NCBI GenBank assembly: GCA_012719175.1
Contig: JAAYAX010000011.1
Coordinates: 205,383 to 269,382, forward strand
Direction: 5' to 3'
DNA: 64,000 nucleotides
Source: Methanomassiliicoccus sp.
Lineage (GTDB): Archaea > Thermoplasmatota > Thermoplasmata > Methanomassiliicoccales > Methanomassiliicoccaceae
In this document: positions 36,113-44,301 of the stretch, piece by piece
Layout: each line of letters opens with the position of its first letter
Numbering within the stretch: position 1 is the stretch's first letter
The notes under the pieces: generated by a model
What the model saw: only the letters and a program-made list of their open reading frames with translations
Told to the model about the DNA's origin: nothing
Database searches by the model: none
Position numbers and translations under genes: made by a program

Positions 36113-36484
36113 ATGGCAAAAGCAATGTTCGTTCGTTTCGAGATGCCCAAGGAGCTATCGGACAAGGCCTACGAGATTGTAGAGGCCGCCCGAGACACCG
36201 GAAAGATCCGCAAGGGGACCAACGAGGTTACCAAGTTGGTAGAGCGGGGAGATGCCGTCATGGTCGTCATGGCCGAGGACGTTCAGCCCCCAGAGATACT
36301 TGCTCACATGCCCCTCCTGTGCGAGGAGCGCAATGTCATCTACGCTTATGTTCCGTCCAAGGCCGAACTGGGACACGCCGTCGGCCTTGAGAAGCCGACC
36401 GCCTCGGTCGCCATACTGGACGCTGGAAAGGCCAAGCCCCTGCTGGACAACTTCTCCGAGCAGGTGAAGAAGCTGAAGCAGTGA
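36113..36484 (+). CDS. rpl7ae: Ribosomal protein L7Ae
   Basis: A 123-residue kink-turn-binding protein of the large subunit, also a part of box C/D RNPs and RNase P in archaea. [20 protein letters not shown] is the RNA-binding signature, followed by [19 protein letters not shown] and [18 protein letters not shown] six to eleven bases before the ATG is a strong ribosome binding site. It is first of L7Ae - S28e - L24e - ndk, a conserved archaeal order. Its leader has a candidate kink-turn for self-control. Confidence 0.96.
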   Translation: MAKAMFVRFEMPKELSDKAYEIVEAARDTGKIRKGTNEVTKLVERGDAVMVVMAEDVQPPEILAHMPLLCEERNVIYAYVPSKAELGHAVGLEKPTASVAILDAGKAKPLLDNFSEQVKKLKQ

Positions 36485-36500
36485 GCCTGGAGGACTTGAC

Positions 36501-36716
36501 ATGCCTGAGGACGAGAGCAGCATACCTTCGGAAGTGGTGGAGATCATCGGTCGTACTGGTATGACCGGCGAGGCCACCCAGGTCAAGGTGCGTGTGCTCG
36601 AGGGCCGTGACAAGGGTAGAATCATCACCCGCAACATCATGGGCCCCGTGCGCATGGGAGACATACTAATGCTTAGAGAGACCTCCAGAGAGGCCCGCAA
36701 GCTATCCATACGGTGA
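36501..36716 (+). CDS. rps28e: Ribosomal protein S28e
   Basis: A 71-residue small-subunit protein, normal in length. [20 protein letters not shown] and the C-terminal [19 protein letters not shown] are characteristic. It lies 16 bases after the L7Ae stop and 5 bases before L24e, so it belongs to the same operon. Confidence 0.95.
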   Translation: MPEDESSIPSEVVEIIGRTGMTGEATQVKVRVLEGRDKGRIITRNIMGPVRMGDILMLRETSREARKLSIR

Positions 36717-36721
36717 TCTGA

Positions 36722-37030
36722 ATGGTCGAGAGAAGGGTCTGCTCCTTTTGCGGAGCGGAGATGGAACCCGGCACCGGCAAGTTGTTCGTCAAGAAGGACG
36801 GCACGGTGCTATCGTTCGATACCAACAAGTGCTACAAGAACATGATCGAGCTGGGCAGGATCCCCCGGAGGACCACCTGGACCCGCGCGGCCAAGAGGGA
36901 GAAGGAGATCACCCTTGCCGCCGCCGCGCCCAAGGAAGAGGCCGCCGCCCCTGCTGATGAGAAGATCAAGAAGATCACCGCCAGCAAGGTCCGCCGGAAG
37001 AAGGCGTCCGCTCCTAAGAAGAAGGAGTGA
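36722..37030 (+). CDS. rpl24e: Ribosomal protein L24e with C-terminal extension
   Basis: A 102-residue protein. Residues 1-62 are the complete L24e domain: CSFCGAEMEPGTGKLFVKKD with two zinc-site residues, DTNKCYKNMIELGRIPRRTT for the rest. Residues 63-102 form an Ala/Lys/Glu-rich tail ending KVRRKKASAPKKKE, absent from most short archaeal L24e proteins. The tail is low in complexity and may reach along rRNA or be lineage-specific. The reading frame and spacing (7 bases to ndk) are clean. Confidence 0.95.
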   Translation: MVERRVCSFCGAEMEPGTGKLFVKKDGTVLSFDTNKCYKNMIELGRIPRRTTWTRAAKREKEITLAAAAPKEEAAAPADEKIKKITASKVRRKKASAPKKKE

Positions 37031-37037
37031 GCCTACC

Positions 37038-37487
37038 ATGGAGCGCACTTTCGTGATGCTCAAGCCCGATGCTGTCCAGCGTGGGCTCATGGGCGATATC
37101 CTGGCACGCATCGAGGCCAAGGGTTTCAAGCCCGTGGCTATGAAGTTCATGCGCATACCCAAGGAGCTCGCGGAGCGCCATTACGGTGAGCACAAGGGCA
37201 AGCCGTTCTTCCCTGGCCTCATCGAGTACATGACCTCCGGCCCCGTGCTCGTGATGGTGTGGGAGGGTGAGAACATCATCGCCGCCATGCGGACCATGAT
37301 GGGCGCCACCAACCCCCAGAACGCCGCCGTGGGCACCATCCGCGGCGACTACGCCCAGCAGACCGGTAGGAACCTCATCCACGGCTCCGACGGTCCTGAG
37401 TCGGCCAGAAGGGAGATCGAGCTGTTCTTCAACGACTACGAGCTCCAGAACTGGAACCGCAGCCTGGACCCCTGGTATCTAGAGTAA
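37038..37487 (+). CDS. ndk: Nucleoside diphosphate kinase
   Basis: A 149-residue enzyme that passes phosphate from ATP to other NDPs through a phospho-His. It begins MERTFVMLKPDAVQRGLMGD. The active site is NLIHGSDGPESARREIELFF (His of the N-x-x-H-G-S-D motif). LVMVWEGENIIAAMRTMMGA is also conserved. The start is ATG 37038; the longer open frame upstream overlaps the L24e gene and is not real. It is the last gene of the ribosomal operon. Confidence 0.96.
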   Translation: MERTFVMLKPDAVQRGLMGDILARIEAKGFKPVAMKFMRIPKELAERHYGEHKGKPFFPGLIEYMTSGPVLVMVWEGENIIAAMRTMMGATNPQNAAVGTIRGDYAQQTGRNLIHGSDGPESARREIELFFNDYELQNWNRSLDPWYLE

Positions 37488-37511
37488 ACCGTTTCCGGGC
37501 CACGCCCGAGA

Positions 37512-37724
37512 TCACTTTATTTTTTCATCCTCTTCATCGAAGATGTACAGCTCGTCAAGCGTCGTTCCCAGGGCCCTGGCGATCTGGTGCGCGAGCTTCA
37601 GTGAGGGATTGTAGGCGTTCTTCTCCAGGTACACGACGGTCTCACGGCAGATTCCCACCTTACTGGCGAGCTGCTCCTGCGTCATGTCGTACCGCGCCCG
37701 GAACTCCTTGATGCGGTTCCTCAT
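37512..37724 (-). CDS. XRE-family HTH regulator
   Basis: A 70-residue single-domain regulator: [20 protein letters not shown] then [20 protein letters not shown], a Cro/cI-type helix-turn-helix (about residues 15-40). [12 protein letters not shown] forms an acidic tail. It overlaps the preceding DUF2178-like gene by 4 bases (ATGA). Small XRE regulators of this YgzD/YozG type often travel with DUF2178 membrane proteins and ABC exporters, which it probably represses. The repeats at 39799-39861 upstream of the operon are a candidate target. Confidence 0.9.
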   Translation of the reverse strand: MRNRIKEFRARYDMTQEQLASKVGICRETVVYLEKNAYNPSLKLAHQIARALGTTLDELYIFDEEDEKIK

Positions 37725-38116
37725 GCCACCTCTCCCCTCGCTGAGAGGTACCTCTTGAACAGCCAGTAGGAGCCGATCATGATGAAGAACATGATGGTGG
37801 TGAACGACTCGAGGGGGATGTCGATCACGTTCGCGATGCTCAGGACGGTCACCACGGCCAGCATGAGGTAGGCGATCCACCATGAGAACGCCATGGCGGA
37901 GTTGTGTATCTTTTGCGTCCTCTCGTCCCTGAAGATCTCCCCGGTCCTCAGTAATCTCCAGCGGAAAATGGCGAAGAACAGGAGGCCGCAACCGATGGAG
38001 ATCATCAGCGTTATGGCCGTATCGCCCCCCATTTCCAACACGATCATGGTGATGGTAACTAGTATTAGCATGAACCCGGCGACGAACGTTATCCTGATTG
38101 CACGGTCCATAATCAT
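37721..38116 (-). CDS. DUF2178-like small membrane protein
   Basis: A 131-residue protein with four membrane segments (about residues 9-27, 33-48, 72-92 and 100-116). The cytoplasmic [18 protein letters not shown] between segments 2 and 3 is characteristic of DUF2178-type proteins, which accompany small XRE regulators. Its function is unknown; a role in sensing membrane or antibiotic stress is inference from the neighbours. It overlaps both flanking genes by 4 bases. Confidence 0.75.
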   Translation of the reverse strand: MIMDRAIRITFVAGFMLILVTITMIVLEMGGDTAITLMISIGCGLLFFAIFRWRLLRTGEIFRDERTQKIHNSAMAFSWWIAYLMLAVVTVLSIANVIDIPLESFTTIMFFIMIGSYWLFKRYLSARGEVA

Positions 38117-38781
38117 CCCTCACTGGTGAGTATGATGCGCTCCTTGCTGAGGCGGTTAACCAGCATTGCCGGCACTGCCAGCAGGCCGGCGGCGGCAACG
38201 CCTAACAGGGCGAGGCTCTGCCACGAGACCTCCGCGCTGTTCTGGGGCAGGGAGATCAACACCGCCAGCATGGAGAAGATCAGCACCATGACGCCCACGC
38301 TGACCATCCGGGTCGTGCGGGCCTCGAAGTTCAGCTGCACGAACCCCATGAGGCCGATGAAGGACGCCACCAGAGCGGGGAGCACGGCCGCGATGTACAC
38401 CACCGCCGGCAGCCCTATGGCCACCGGACCTTCCCCCAGGACTAGGATAACGCTCACGACGGCAGCGAGGTAGGATATGACGACCGCCGGTATGAGCGTT
38501 CCCAGAATCTTGCCGGACCACAGGTCGCGGATGTCCACCGGTCCGCAGAACTGGGTCTCCAACGTGCCTGACATCTTCTCCTGATTGAACGCCTGCCCCG
38601 AGAGGCTGAAGGACGCGTACATGCCGATCATGGTGGAAAGGAATATCCACTGGAGCTCGGAGAACGCCGAGGAGTTGAGCCAGGCGAAGAGCATGGCGAA
38701 TATAGCGATCGATATCAGCGCCCGCTTGTTGGCCTGCAGCTCCAACAGCTCCTTCCTGGCCACGGTGAGCATTACGCTCAT
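38113..38781 (-). CDS. ABC-2 type exporter permease
   Basis: A 222-residue membrane protein starting [20 protein letters not shown], the amphipathic entry of ABC-2 permeases. About six membrane segments follow, and [20 protein letters not shown] is the conserved 'EkEnGTle.LL..Pv' motif of the family. It overlaps the ATPase stop by 4 bases. ATG 38781 is chosen because upstream codons are a shadow of the ATPase gene. Confidence 0.88.
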   Translation of the reverse strand: MSVMLTVARKELLELQANKRALISIAIFAMLFAWLNSSAFSELQWIFLSTMIGMYASFSLSGQAFNQEKMSGTLETQFCGPVDIRDLWSGKILGTLIPAVVISYLAAVVSVILVLGEGPVAIGLPAVVYIAAVLPALVASFIGLMGFVQLNFEARTTRMVSVGVMVLIFSMLAVLISLPQNSAEVSWQSLALLGVAAAGLLAVPAMLVNRLSKERIILTSEG

Positions 38782-39692
38782 GCGGTGGCCCCCTGCCCCA
38801 GGACCTCGAAGTACACCTCGTCCAGCGTGCGGCTCCTTATTCTGTACTCCTTGACGTCCCACCCCCACTCCACGAGCTCCTTGACCCATATGGGGCTCTG
38901 CAGGGACATGTCCACGGTGGCGCCTCTGCTCTCTGCTTCCATGACCCTGCTGTCAGTGAGAAGTCGGGACACCGCCTCCCTCGCTGCACCCTCATCGGAG
39001 AGCACAACCTCCACCTCCATGCTCTTGGGCGAGCGTATCTCCTCCATGGTCCCGCTGAGCCTTACGCTCCCGCGGTCAAGGATGGCCACTCGGCTGCAGA
39101 TCCTCTGAACCTCGTCGAGGTTGTGGGTGTTCAGGAACACCGTCATCCTTCTCCTTTGACCGAGGTCCTGTATGATGGTGCGGAAATCCTTCTGGGCCTG
39201 GGGGTCCAGGCTGCTCGTCGGCTCGTCCAGGAACAGCACCTCGGGCTCGCCCAGAAGGGCCCGCGCCAGGCCCGCCCTCCTCTTAAGGCCGGTGGACAGC
39301 GTGAACACCGCGTCATCGCCACGATCCTTTATCCCCACCTCCTCCATGACCTCCTCCACCTTTCTCTGCCGATCACCGATGCCGAAGAGGCGTGCATAAT
39401 GGTCGAGGTTGTCCCTCACCGTCAGGCGCTCGTATAGACCGTGCCTCTCGAACAGCACGCCCACCTTCCGCCTCATCTCCTTGGACGTGGACAGGTCCTC
39501 CCCCAATACTAACGCACTCCCTGCAGTAGCGTTCAGCAGCCCTAGGACGATGCGCATCGTGGTGGTCTTCCCCGCTCCGTTGGGTCCGAGGAAGGCGAAG
39601 ATGTCGCCCTGTTGGACATCCAGGGACACGTCCCTCAGTATCTCATGGCCGGCGATGCTCTTCCCCAGGTGCTCGATCTCTATAGCCTTCAT
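38778..39692 (-). CDS. ABC-2 type exporter ATP-binding protein
   Basis: A 304-residue ATPase of the drug/antibiotic exporter group (CcmA-like). Walker A is GPNGAGKTTTMRIVLGLL, the signature LSTGLKRRAGLARALLG, Walker B VLFLDEPTSSLDP and the H-loop FLNTHNLDE. The last 80 residues are the usual C-terminal regulatory region. GGTGGTG just before the ATG is its ribosome binding site. It is first in an operon with a permease, a DUF2178-like protein and an XRE regulator. The exported substrate is unknown. Confidence 0.92.
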   Translation of the reverse strand: MKAIEIEHLGKSIAGHEILRDVSLDVQQGDIFAFLGPNGAGKTTTMRIVLGLLNATAGSALVLGEDLSTSKEMRRKVGVLFERHGLYERLTVRDNLDHYARLFGIGDRQRKVEEVMEEVGIKDRGDDAVFTLSTGLKRRAGLARALLGEPEVLFLDEPTSSLDPQAQKDFRTIIQDLGQRRRMTVFLNTHNLDEVQRICSRVAILDRGSVRLSGTMEEIRSPKSMEVEVVLSDEGAAREAVSRLLTDSRVMEAESRGATVDMSLQSPIWVKELVEWGWDVKEYRIRSRTLDEVYFEVLGQGATA

Positions 39693-39798
39693 CGCACCAC
39701 CCCCATGGATTGAACGATATGCATCAGAAACCCGATCGACTCGAAACCAGGGCGCACCCAGCGTATAGACATCAGTATCCCTCTTGTGAATGTTCCCT

Positions 39799-39861
39799 CA
39801 CAAAATGTGAAGTATTTACCACAATGTGTGAGGTATCTTCCACAATATTAAACTTATTCCT
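39799..39861. repeat. Three tandem 21-bp repeats, candidate operator
   Basis: Three units start at 39799, 39820 and 39841, each opening CACAA. Units 1 and 2 agree at 16 of 21 positions, including TGTGA at positions 8-12 and GTAT at 14-17. Unit 3 is more decayed (about 11 of 21). A spacing of exactly two helical turns puts each unit on the same DNA face, as for cooperative repressor binding. They lie between the divergent ABC operon and infB. Confidence 0.6.
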
Positions 39862-39942
39862 CCTGATCCGTAAAACAGACTCTCAACGGTCCGTCCGGGT
39901 GGTGGCAAAGATACTAATATCGATTCCAATATCGGAAGTTCC

Positions 39943-41691
39943 ATGTCGACCAGACAGCCTATCGTGAGCGTCCTGGGTCATGTGGATCACGGCAAGACCT
40001 CCTTGCTGGACCGAGTGCGCGGGAGCGCGGTGGTCCAGCGAGAGGCGGGTCTCATCACTCAGCACATAGGGGCCACTGAGGTTCCGGTGGATCATATCTA
40101 TAAGGTCTGCCGTCCGCTCATAGGGGACAAGAAGTTCAACGTCCCCGGCCTTCTGTTCATCGACACCCCCGGCCACCAGTCCTTTACATCGTTGCGGGCG
40201 AGGGGCGGGGCGCTCGCCGACCTGGCCGTACTGGTCATCGACATCAATGAGGGTCTTAAGCCACAGACCATCGAGTCCATCTCCATCCTCAAGCGGTTCA
40301 AGACCCCGTTCATCATCGCCATGAACAAGATCGACCTTCTCGAGGGTTGGCAGACCTCTCCCAACAAGCCGTTCATTCTCAGCTATAAGGAACAGGCCGA
40401 GGAGGCGAGGGCCAAGCTCGATGAGAGGATGTACAAGATCATAGGAGACCTCTACGAGAAAGGATACTCCGCTGACCGCTACGATCGCATCGAGGACTTC
40501 ACCAAGGCCATCGCCATAGTGCCCATCTCGGCACGCAACGGTGAGGGTCTACCAGACCTGCTGCTGGTCCTCATCGGCCTAGCCCAGCGCTTCCTGGAGG
40601 AACAGCTCGAGACCGAGGAGGGCCCGGCGCAGGGCACCATCCTCGAGGTGAAAGAGGAGAAGGGGTTAGGCTCCACGCTGGACGTCATCATCTACGGGGG
40701 CACCCTCCACCGGGGTGATACCGTGATCCTTGGTACCAAGGGGAAGCCGCTCACCACCAAGGTGAAGGCCATCCTCAAGCCTAAGCCGTTAGACGAGATA
40801 CGCGATCCCAAGGACCGCTTCGACACCGTGAAGGAGGTATCGGCGGCTATCGGAGTGAAGCTCCTTTGCCAGAGCATCGAGGGCGTGGTCGCCGGAGGTC
40901 CCCTCAGGGGAACCGGCGGCAATATGAACGAAGCGATGGACGAGGTCGTCAACGAGACCAAGGTGAACATCGACATCGTGGATGCGGGCGTTTACATCAA
41001 GGCCGACGCCATAGGTTCCCTGGAGGCGCTGGCCTACGAGTGCAAGAACGCGGAGATCCCCATACGCAAGTACGACACAGGGGCCATCTCCCGCAAGGAC
41101 ATCATCGACGCCGCGGCCTATGGAGTGCCGCAGCACCGCGTAATACTGGGATTCGGCGTCGACCTTCTTCCAGAGGCCAAGGAGGCCCTGCCGAGCTATC
41201 CCATGAAGGTGTTCACCAACGATGTGGTCTATCGCCTCATCGAGGATTACCAGAATTGGGTGGAGGAGGAGAAGCGGCGGATGGACATAGAGAAGAGGGC
41301 GGAGTATGCCTTCCCCGGTAAGGTCAAGCTGCTTCCCAACTGCGTGTTCCGTGTGTCCAAACCGGCCATAGTCGGCGTCCGAGTGCTTGCCGGGAGGATA
41401 CGTCCGAACCAGACGCTCCTGAACATCGATGGTGTGGACGTCGGTAAGGTCCGCTCGATCCGCTCCGGTGAGGAAGTGGTCAAGGAGGCCATTCAGGGAC
41501 AGGAGGTCGCTGTGGCCATCGAGGGCCCCACGGTCGGTAGGCAGATCAACGTCGAGGACATACTCTACGTGGACCTGCGCGAGACCTCGCTGAAGGAGAT
41601 GCAGGCCATGGACCTCAACCCCGACGACCGCATGGTCCTCGAGGAGCTGAAAGAGGTCAAGAGGAAGACGGACAAGTTCTGGGGAATGTGA
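39943..41691 (+). CDS. infB: Translation initiation factor aIF5B (IF-2 family)
   Basis: A 582-residue GTPase that helps join ribosomal subunits. The G domain has VLGHVDHGKTSLLDRVRG (G1), DTPGHQSFTSLRARGGA (G3) and AMNKID (G4), with the G5-like motif in IVPISARNGEG. A beta-barrel domain follows (GTILEVKEEKGLGSTLDVII), then the conserved third and fourth domains up to LNPDDRMVLEELKEVKRKTD. It lacks the long N-terminal extension of bacterial IF-2, as expected for the archaeal form. It is separated from L7Ae-ndk by the minus-strand ABC operon. Confidence 0.95.
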   Translation: MSTRQPIVSVLGHVDHGKTSLLDRVRGSAVVQREAGLITQHIGATEVPVDHIYKVCRPLIGDKKFNVPGLLFIDTPGHQSFTSLRARGGALADLAVLVIDINEGLKPQTIESISILKRFKTPFIIAMNKIDLLEGWQTSPNKPFILSYKEQAEEARAKLDERMYKIIGDLYEKGYSADRYDRIEDFTKAIAIVPISARNGEGLPDLLLVLIGLAQRFLEEQLETEEGPAQGTILEVKEEKGLGSTLDVIIYGGTLHRGDTVILGTKGKPLTTKVKAILKPKPLDEIRDPKDRFDTVKEVSAAIGVKLLCQSIEGVVAGGPLRGTGGNMNEAMDEVVNETKVNIDIVDAGVYIKADAIGSLEALAYECKNAEIPIRKYDTGAISRKDIIDAAAYGVPQHRVILGFGVDLLPEAKEALPSYPMKVFTNDVVYRLIEDYQNWVEEEKRRMDIEKRAEYAFPGKVKLLPNCVFRVSKPAIVGVRVLAGRIRPNQTLLNIDGVDVGKVRSIRSGEEVVKEAIQGQEVAVAIEGPTVGRQINVEDILYVDLRETSLKEMQAMDLNPDDRMVLEELKEVKRKTDKFWGM

Positions 41692-41753
41692 GGACAGCTA
41701 ACTATTAAGGGGATCGATAGAGGCGGAAAAAAATGGGGAATGGTGCCAACCAC

Positions 41754-42057
41754 TCACCCAATGCCGAACATACCTCTGACCTGATCAATATCCATGACGA
41801 TCTTCGTCTCTACGCTGTGATAGCCGAGCCAGGCCATCATCTCTGGTTCCATGGAAAAACCCATGAATGCTTCCATGTTCGGAGCCTCATAGATATTAAA
41901 AAATCGTGTGGCCTGGATGGTCAGTGAAAGAGTTGATCTTTTTTACACCATGTTTGGCTAGCAACTCTTCGAACCTCTGTAGAAGGGTTACCGTTGGCCT
42001 CCTGGTCTGCTCATTAAAAAGCGGGCAGCTCTCTGGACTATGCCTACTTATCTGCAT
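41754..42057 (-). pseudogene. Frameshifted small alpha/beta-barrel-like protein gene
   Basis: From ATG 42057 the frame reads MQISRHSPESCPLFNEQTRR and goes on to INSFTDHPGHTIF, where it stops. One base earlier in frame the protein continues NIYEAPNMEAFMGFSMEPEM and ends MDIDQVRGMFGIG at 41754. Both parts form one ferredoxin-like, DUF3303-like protein of about 100 residues (HSPESCP and the 'HT-hydrophobic-YEAP' core are recognisable family features). The break is at a run of six A on the plus strand (41898-41903); five would restore the frame. It is either a real pseudogene or a homopolymer error. GGAGGTGA lies 12 bases before the ATG. Confidence 0.65.
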
Positions 42058-42497
42058 TATATACGTTTTTTCACCTCCATACCAATGGCGACTTCGAACG
42101 AGAGCCGTCAGAAAAGGAGTCAGTGCCCGGAGATAATCAAACTATCCCTCAACCCCCTTGATCAAAATGCATGATTGTGATGACCGTCCTTAGTCTGGAG
42201 CGATATGGTTTCCACTTTCATAATTTAACTGGATCAGGTCGCTAACAATGACCTAAGTTCTCATTCGCGGGTCGCCCTAAGCTGATACTTAACCTCTGCT
42301 TCATGGGGCCGTATGCAGGCGAAAATCGCCAAAAACGAGTTTCGTTGATGGCTTTCGGTTCGCCACACCATAATTGAGATTTCCAAAGACCAGAACCCCA
42401 TCTTTAGAACCTCCAAGAACCTGACAACCGAACCCTCCCCTAGGGCAGACTGCGGTCAGTAATGTATTACAGCGTCGTTCATCAATTCAGGACCAAC
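42058..42497. other. Intergenic region
   Basis: No gene can be supported in these 440 bases. A short hairpin GGCGA-AAA-TCGCC lies at 42318-42330. CATAATTTAAC near 42220 is a possible weak TATA box for a plus-strand transcript of the MerR gene. I see nothing else. Confidence 0.4.
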
Positions 42498-43331
42498 ATG
42501 ACTGCTGAGCTTCTAACGATTGGGACCCTGTCAGTGCTCACTCGGTTGACACCTAAGACGCTACGTTATTACGAGGAGAAGGGTCTGCTCGTCCCGGCCA
42601 AGAAGGAGATAACTGGCTACCGCATCTACAGCTTCGAGCAGGTTGCTCGCGGCCTCCTCCTCAATCGCCTGTCCGGCCTCGGGTTCGGCATCCAGGAGAT
42701 GAAGGCCATCATCGACGTGGTCGATGGAAGGACCGATCGCTCATCCGTAGAGCCGATCATCGCCGCGAAGGTCATCGAGACCAGGGAACGGGTGGAAGAG
42801 CTTGAGCGGATCAGAGAGGTCCTGGAGACAACGGATCTGGAGAGATTGATAGACATGAGCCAGGAAATACCGAAGATAGTGGAGGTCGCACCGATCAGGA
42901 TCGTGTCGAAGAGAGGTAAGGGAGCATGGGCGGTAATAGTCCCTCAGCTGATGGAGGAGGTATACTCCGCCATTGGCTCGCAGCCTCAGGCCCGTATCAC
43001 GGGCCCGCCCATGTCCATATGCCACGATGAGGAGTATAAGGAGAGAGACCAGGACGTGGAGGTCTGCGTACCGGTCTCCGGTCGGGTGGTGGTGGATGAT
43101 GACCTGATGGTAAGGACCATCGAGGGCGGTCCGGCGGTGTCGGCCATACACAAAGGGCCGTATGACACGGTCGGAGAGGCCTGGGGTAGGGTGTTCAAGT
43201 TCGCTCAGGAGAACGGGCTGAAGCGGAACGGGCCTGACCGGGAGATCTACCTGAACGATCCAATGAAAATACCGGTCAGAGAGGTCCTGACCGAGGTCCA
43301 GCTGCCAGTAGAAAGGTCGGCGACTCCCTGA
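42498..43331 (+). CDS. MerR-family regulator with GyrI-like ligand domain
   Basis: A 277-residue regulator. The N-terminal winged helix has LTIGTLSVLTRLTPKTLRYY then EEKGLLVPAKKEITGYRIYS, the MerR signature. A short coiled coil (about residues 78-115) follows, then a GyrI-like/AraC effector-binding domain (about 125-272) including VCVPVSGRVVVDDDLMVRTI and AIHKGPYDTVGEAWGRVFKF. This is the BmrR/TipA-type layout for sensing multidrug or lipophilic compounds. ATG 42498 is chosen; the frame is open upstream to 42462. The nearby MFS exporter is a possible target but is separated by another regulator. Confidence 0.88.
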   Translation: MTAELLTIGTLSVLTRLTPKTLRYYEEKGLLVPAKKEITGYRIYSFEQVARGLLLNRLSGLGFGIQEMKAIIDVVDGRTDRSSVEPIIAAKVIETRERVEELERIREVLETTDLERLIDMSQEIPKIVEVAPIRIVSKRGKGAWAVIVPQLMEEVYSAIGSQPQARITGPPMSICHDEEYKERDQDVEVCVPVSGRVVVDDDLMVRTIEGGPAVSAIHKGPYDTVGEAWGRVFKFAQENGLKRNGPDREIYLNDPMKIPVREVLTEVQLPVERSATP

Positions 43332-43612
43332 CCTATCCTTCATAAAACTGACCGAGGACGCAAGAGGTAGGAACATCGAAGGGCTGTTGATGACCGCCCT
43401 TGCCCGCCATGAATGTGCTAGGCTGCTCATGCGATATTGGTCCTCGGTATTTTTTGCATGAAGACGCACCCAACAGGCTTTCAAGTCCATATGCTGGGTT
43501 CGGTGCATTTTTCCCGATTGAGCGATGGAGTGAGGTTACTGACTTTAGCATTTATCCATTCTGGTGAATGTGAGAAAAATTGTTACCGATAGGCTAGTTA
43601 GGGAAAGCGACA

Positions 43613-44245
43613 TCATCCCTGGCCTATCATGGCCTTTAGAGAACGGATGACCTCGATCATCTTCGGATCATCGAGGGCCTGGGCCACGGCGATCGGAGCA
43701 ATGGTCGCCGCGATTGAGTTTATCTTGTTCACCTGAGCTTTCGTGAACCCCTCATCGATCTGCGCGAAAAGCCCTTTTCCAATGTCCTCAGCATGTGAGG
43801 AGATCAACTGCATTACCTTGGTCAATCCCTCTTCCAGCTCTTCCTCGTGTCCTTCCTTGATCTTTAGGTCGAAACCCGAGAGGTACTCCTCCATTCCTTC
43901 GAACTTGACTATCCATATCCTTTCTTCCGGACGTCCCTTTAAAGGGAGAGAGCCTTTCCTTGAGTTCTCCTCCCCCACCACCATGAAACATGCTGACGTC
44001 GGTGAGTAGAACTTTTCCACGAGGTTATTTCTTACTGTCTCGACCCTTGTAACTGCTATAAGTCCCGCCTTCTCGAGGATCTTGATATGATAATGCACCG
44101 CCGCCGGTGAGATCCCCAGCGTTCTCGAAAGCTGGCTTATCGACCTTGACTGAACGGCCATCTCCTTCATTATTTCACCCCGAGTGGGGCTCATGAAGAT
44201 CCTGGCTATTTCAACATCATCGATAACGCGAATGTCAGGTCGCAA
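43613..44245 (-). CDS. ArsR-family winged-helix regulator
   Basis: A 210-residue regulator. Residues 10-95 form the DNA-binding domain: IARIFMSPTRGEIMKEMAVQ, then SISQLSRTLGISPAAVHYHI then KILEKAGLIAV. The C-terminal 100 residues are a separate, mostly helical domain (FDLKIKEGHEEELEEGLTKV) for ligand or dimer contacts. It is divergently transcribed from an MFS exporter, with a perfect palindrome between them, so it probably represses the exporter and itself. Confidence 0.87.
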   Translation of the reverse strand: MRPDIRVIDDVEIARIFMSPTRGEIMKEMAVQSRSISQLSRTLGISPAAVHYHIKILEKAGLIAVTRVETVRNNLVEKFYSPTSACFMVVGEENSRKGSLPLKGRPEERIWIVKFEGMEEYLSGFDLKIKEGHEEELEEGLTKVMQLISSHAEDIGKGLFAQIDEGFTKAQVNKINSIAATIAPIAVAQALDDPKMIEVIRSLKAMIGQG

Positions 44246-44254
44246 TCCTATCCT

Positions 44255-44278
44255 CCTTTTAAAGAAATGCTTAAAAGG
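44255..44278. promoter_or_regulatory. Palindromic operator between ArsR regulator and MFS exporter
   Basis: CCTTTTAA (44255-44262) and TTAAAAGG (44271-44278) are perfect eight-base arms separated by eight bases. The palindrome starts 10 bases upstream of the regulator ATG and ends 23 bases upstream of the exporter ATG. It overlaps where both TATA boxes would lie, which fits a shared repressor site. Confidence 0.65.
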
Positions 44279-44301
44279 TACAAATAAATTGCTAATTGAA
44301 A

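Noticed and set aside
42318..42330. Hairpin GGCGA-AAA-TCGCC as an intrinsic terminator
   Set aside because: The stem is only five pairs, it is followed by A rather than T on the plus strand, and no gene ends nearby. It is probably chance.
42741..43508. A 255-codon antisense open frame over the MerR-type regulator
   Set aside because: The plus strand encodes a clear MerR/GyrI-like protein. The antisense product is His/Arg/Leu-rich noise.
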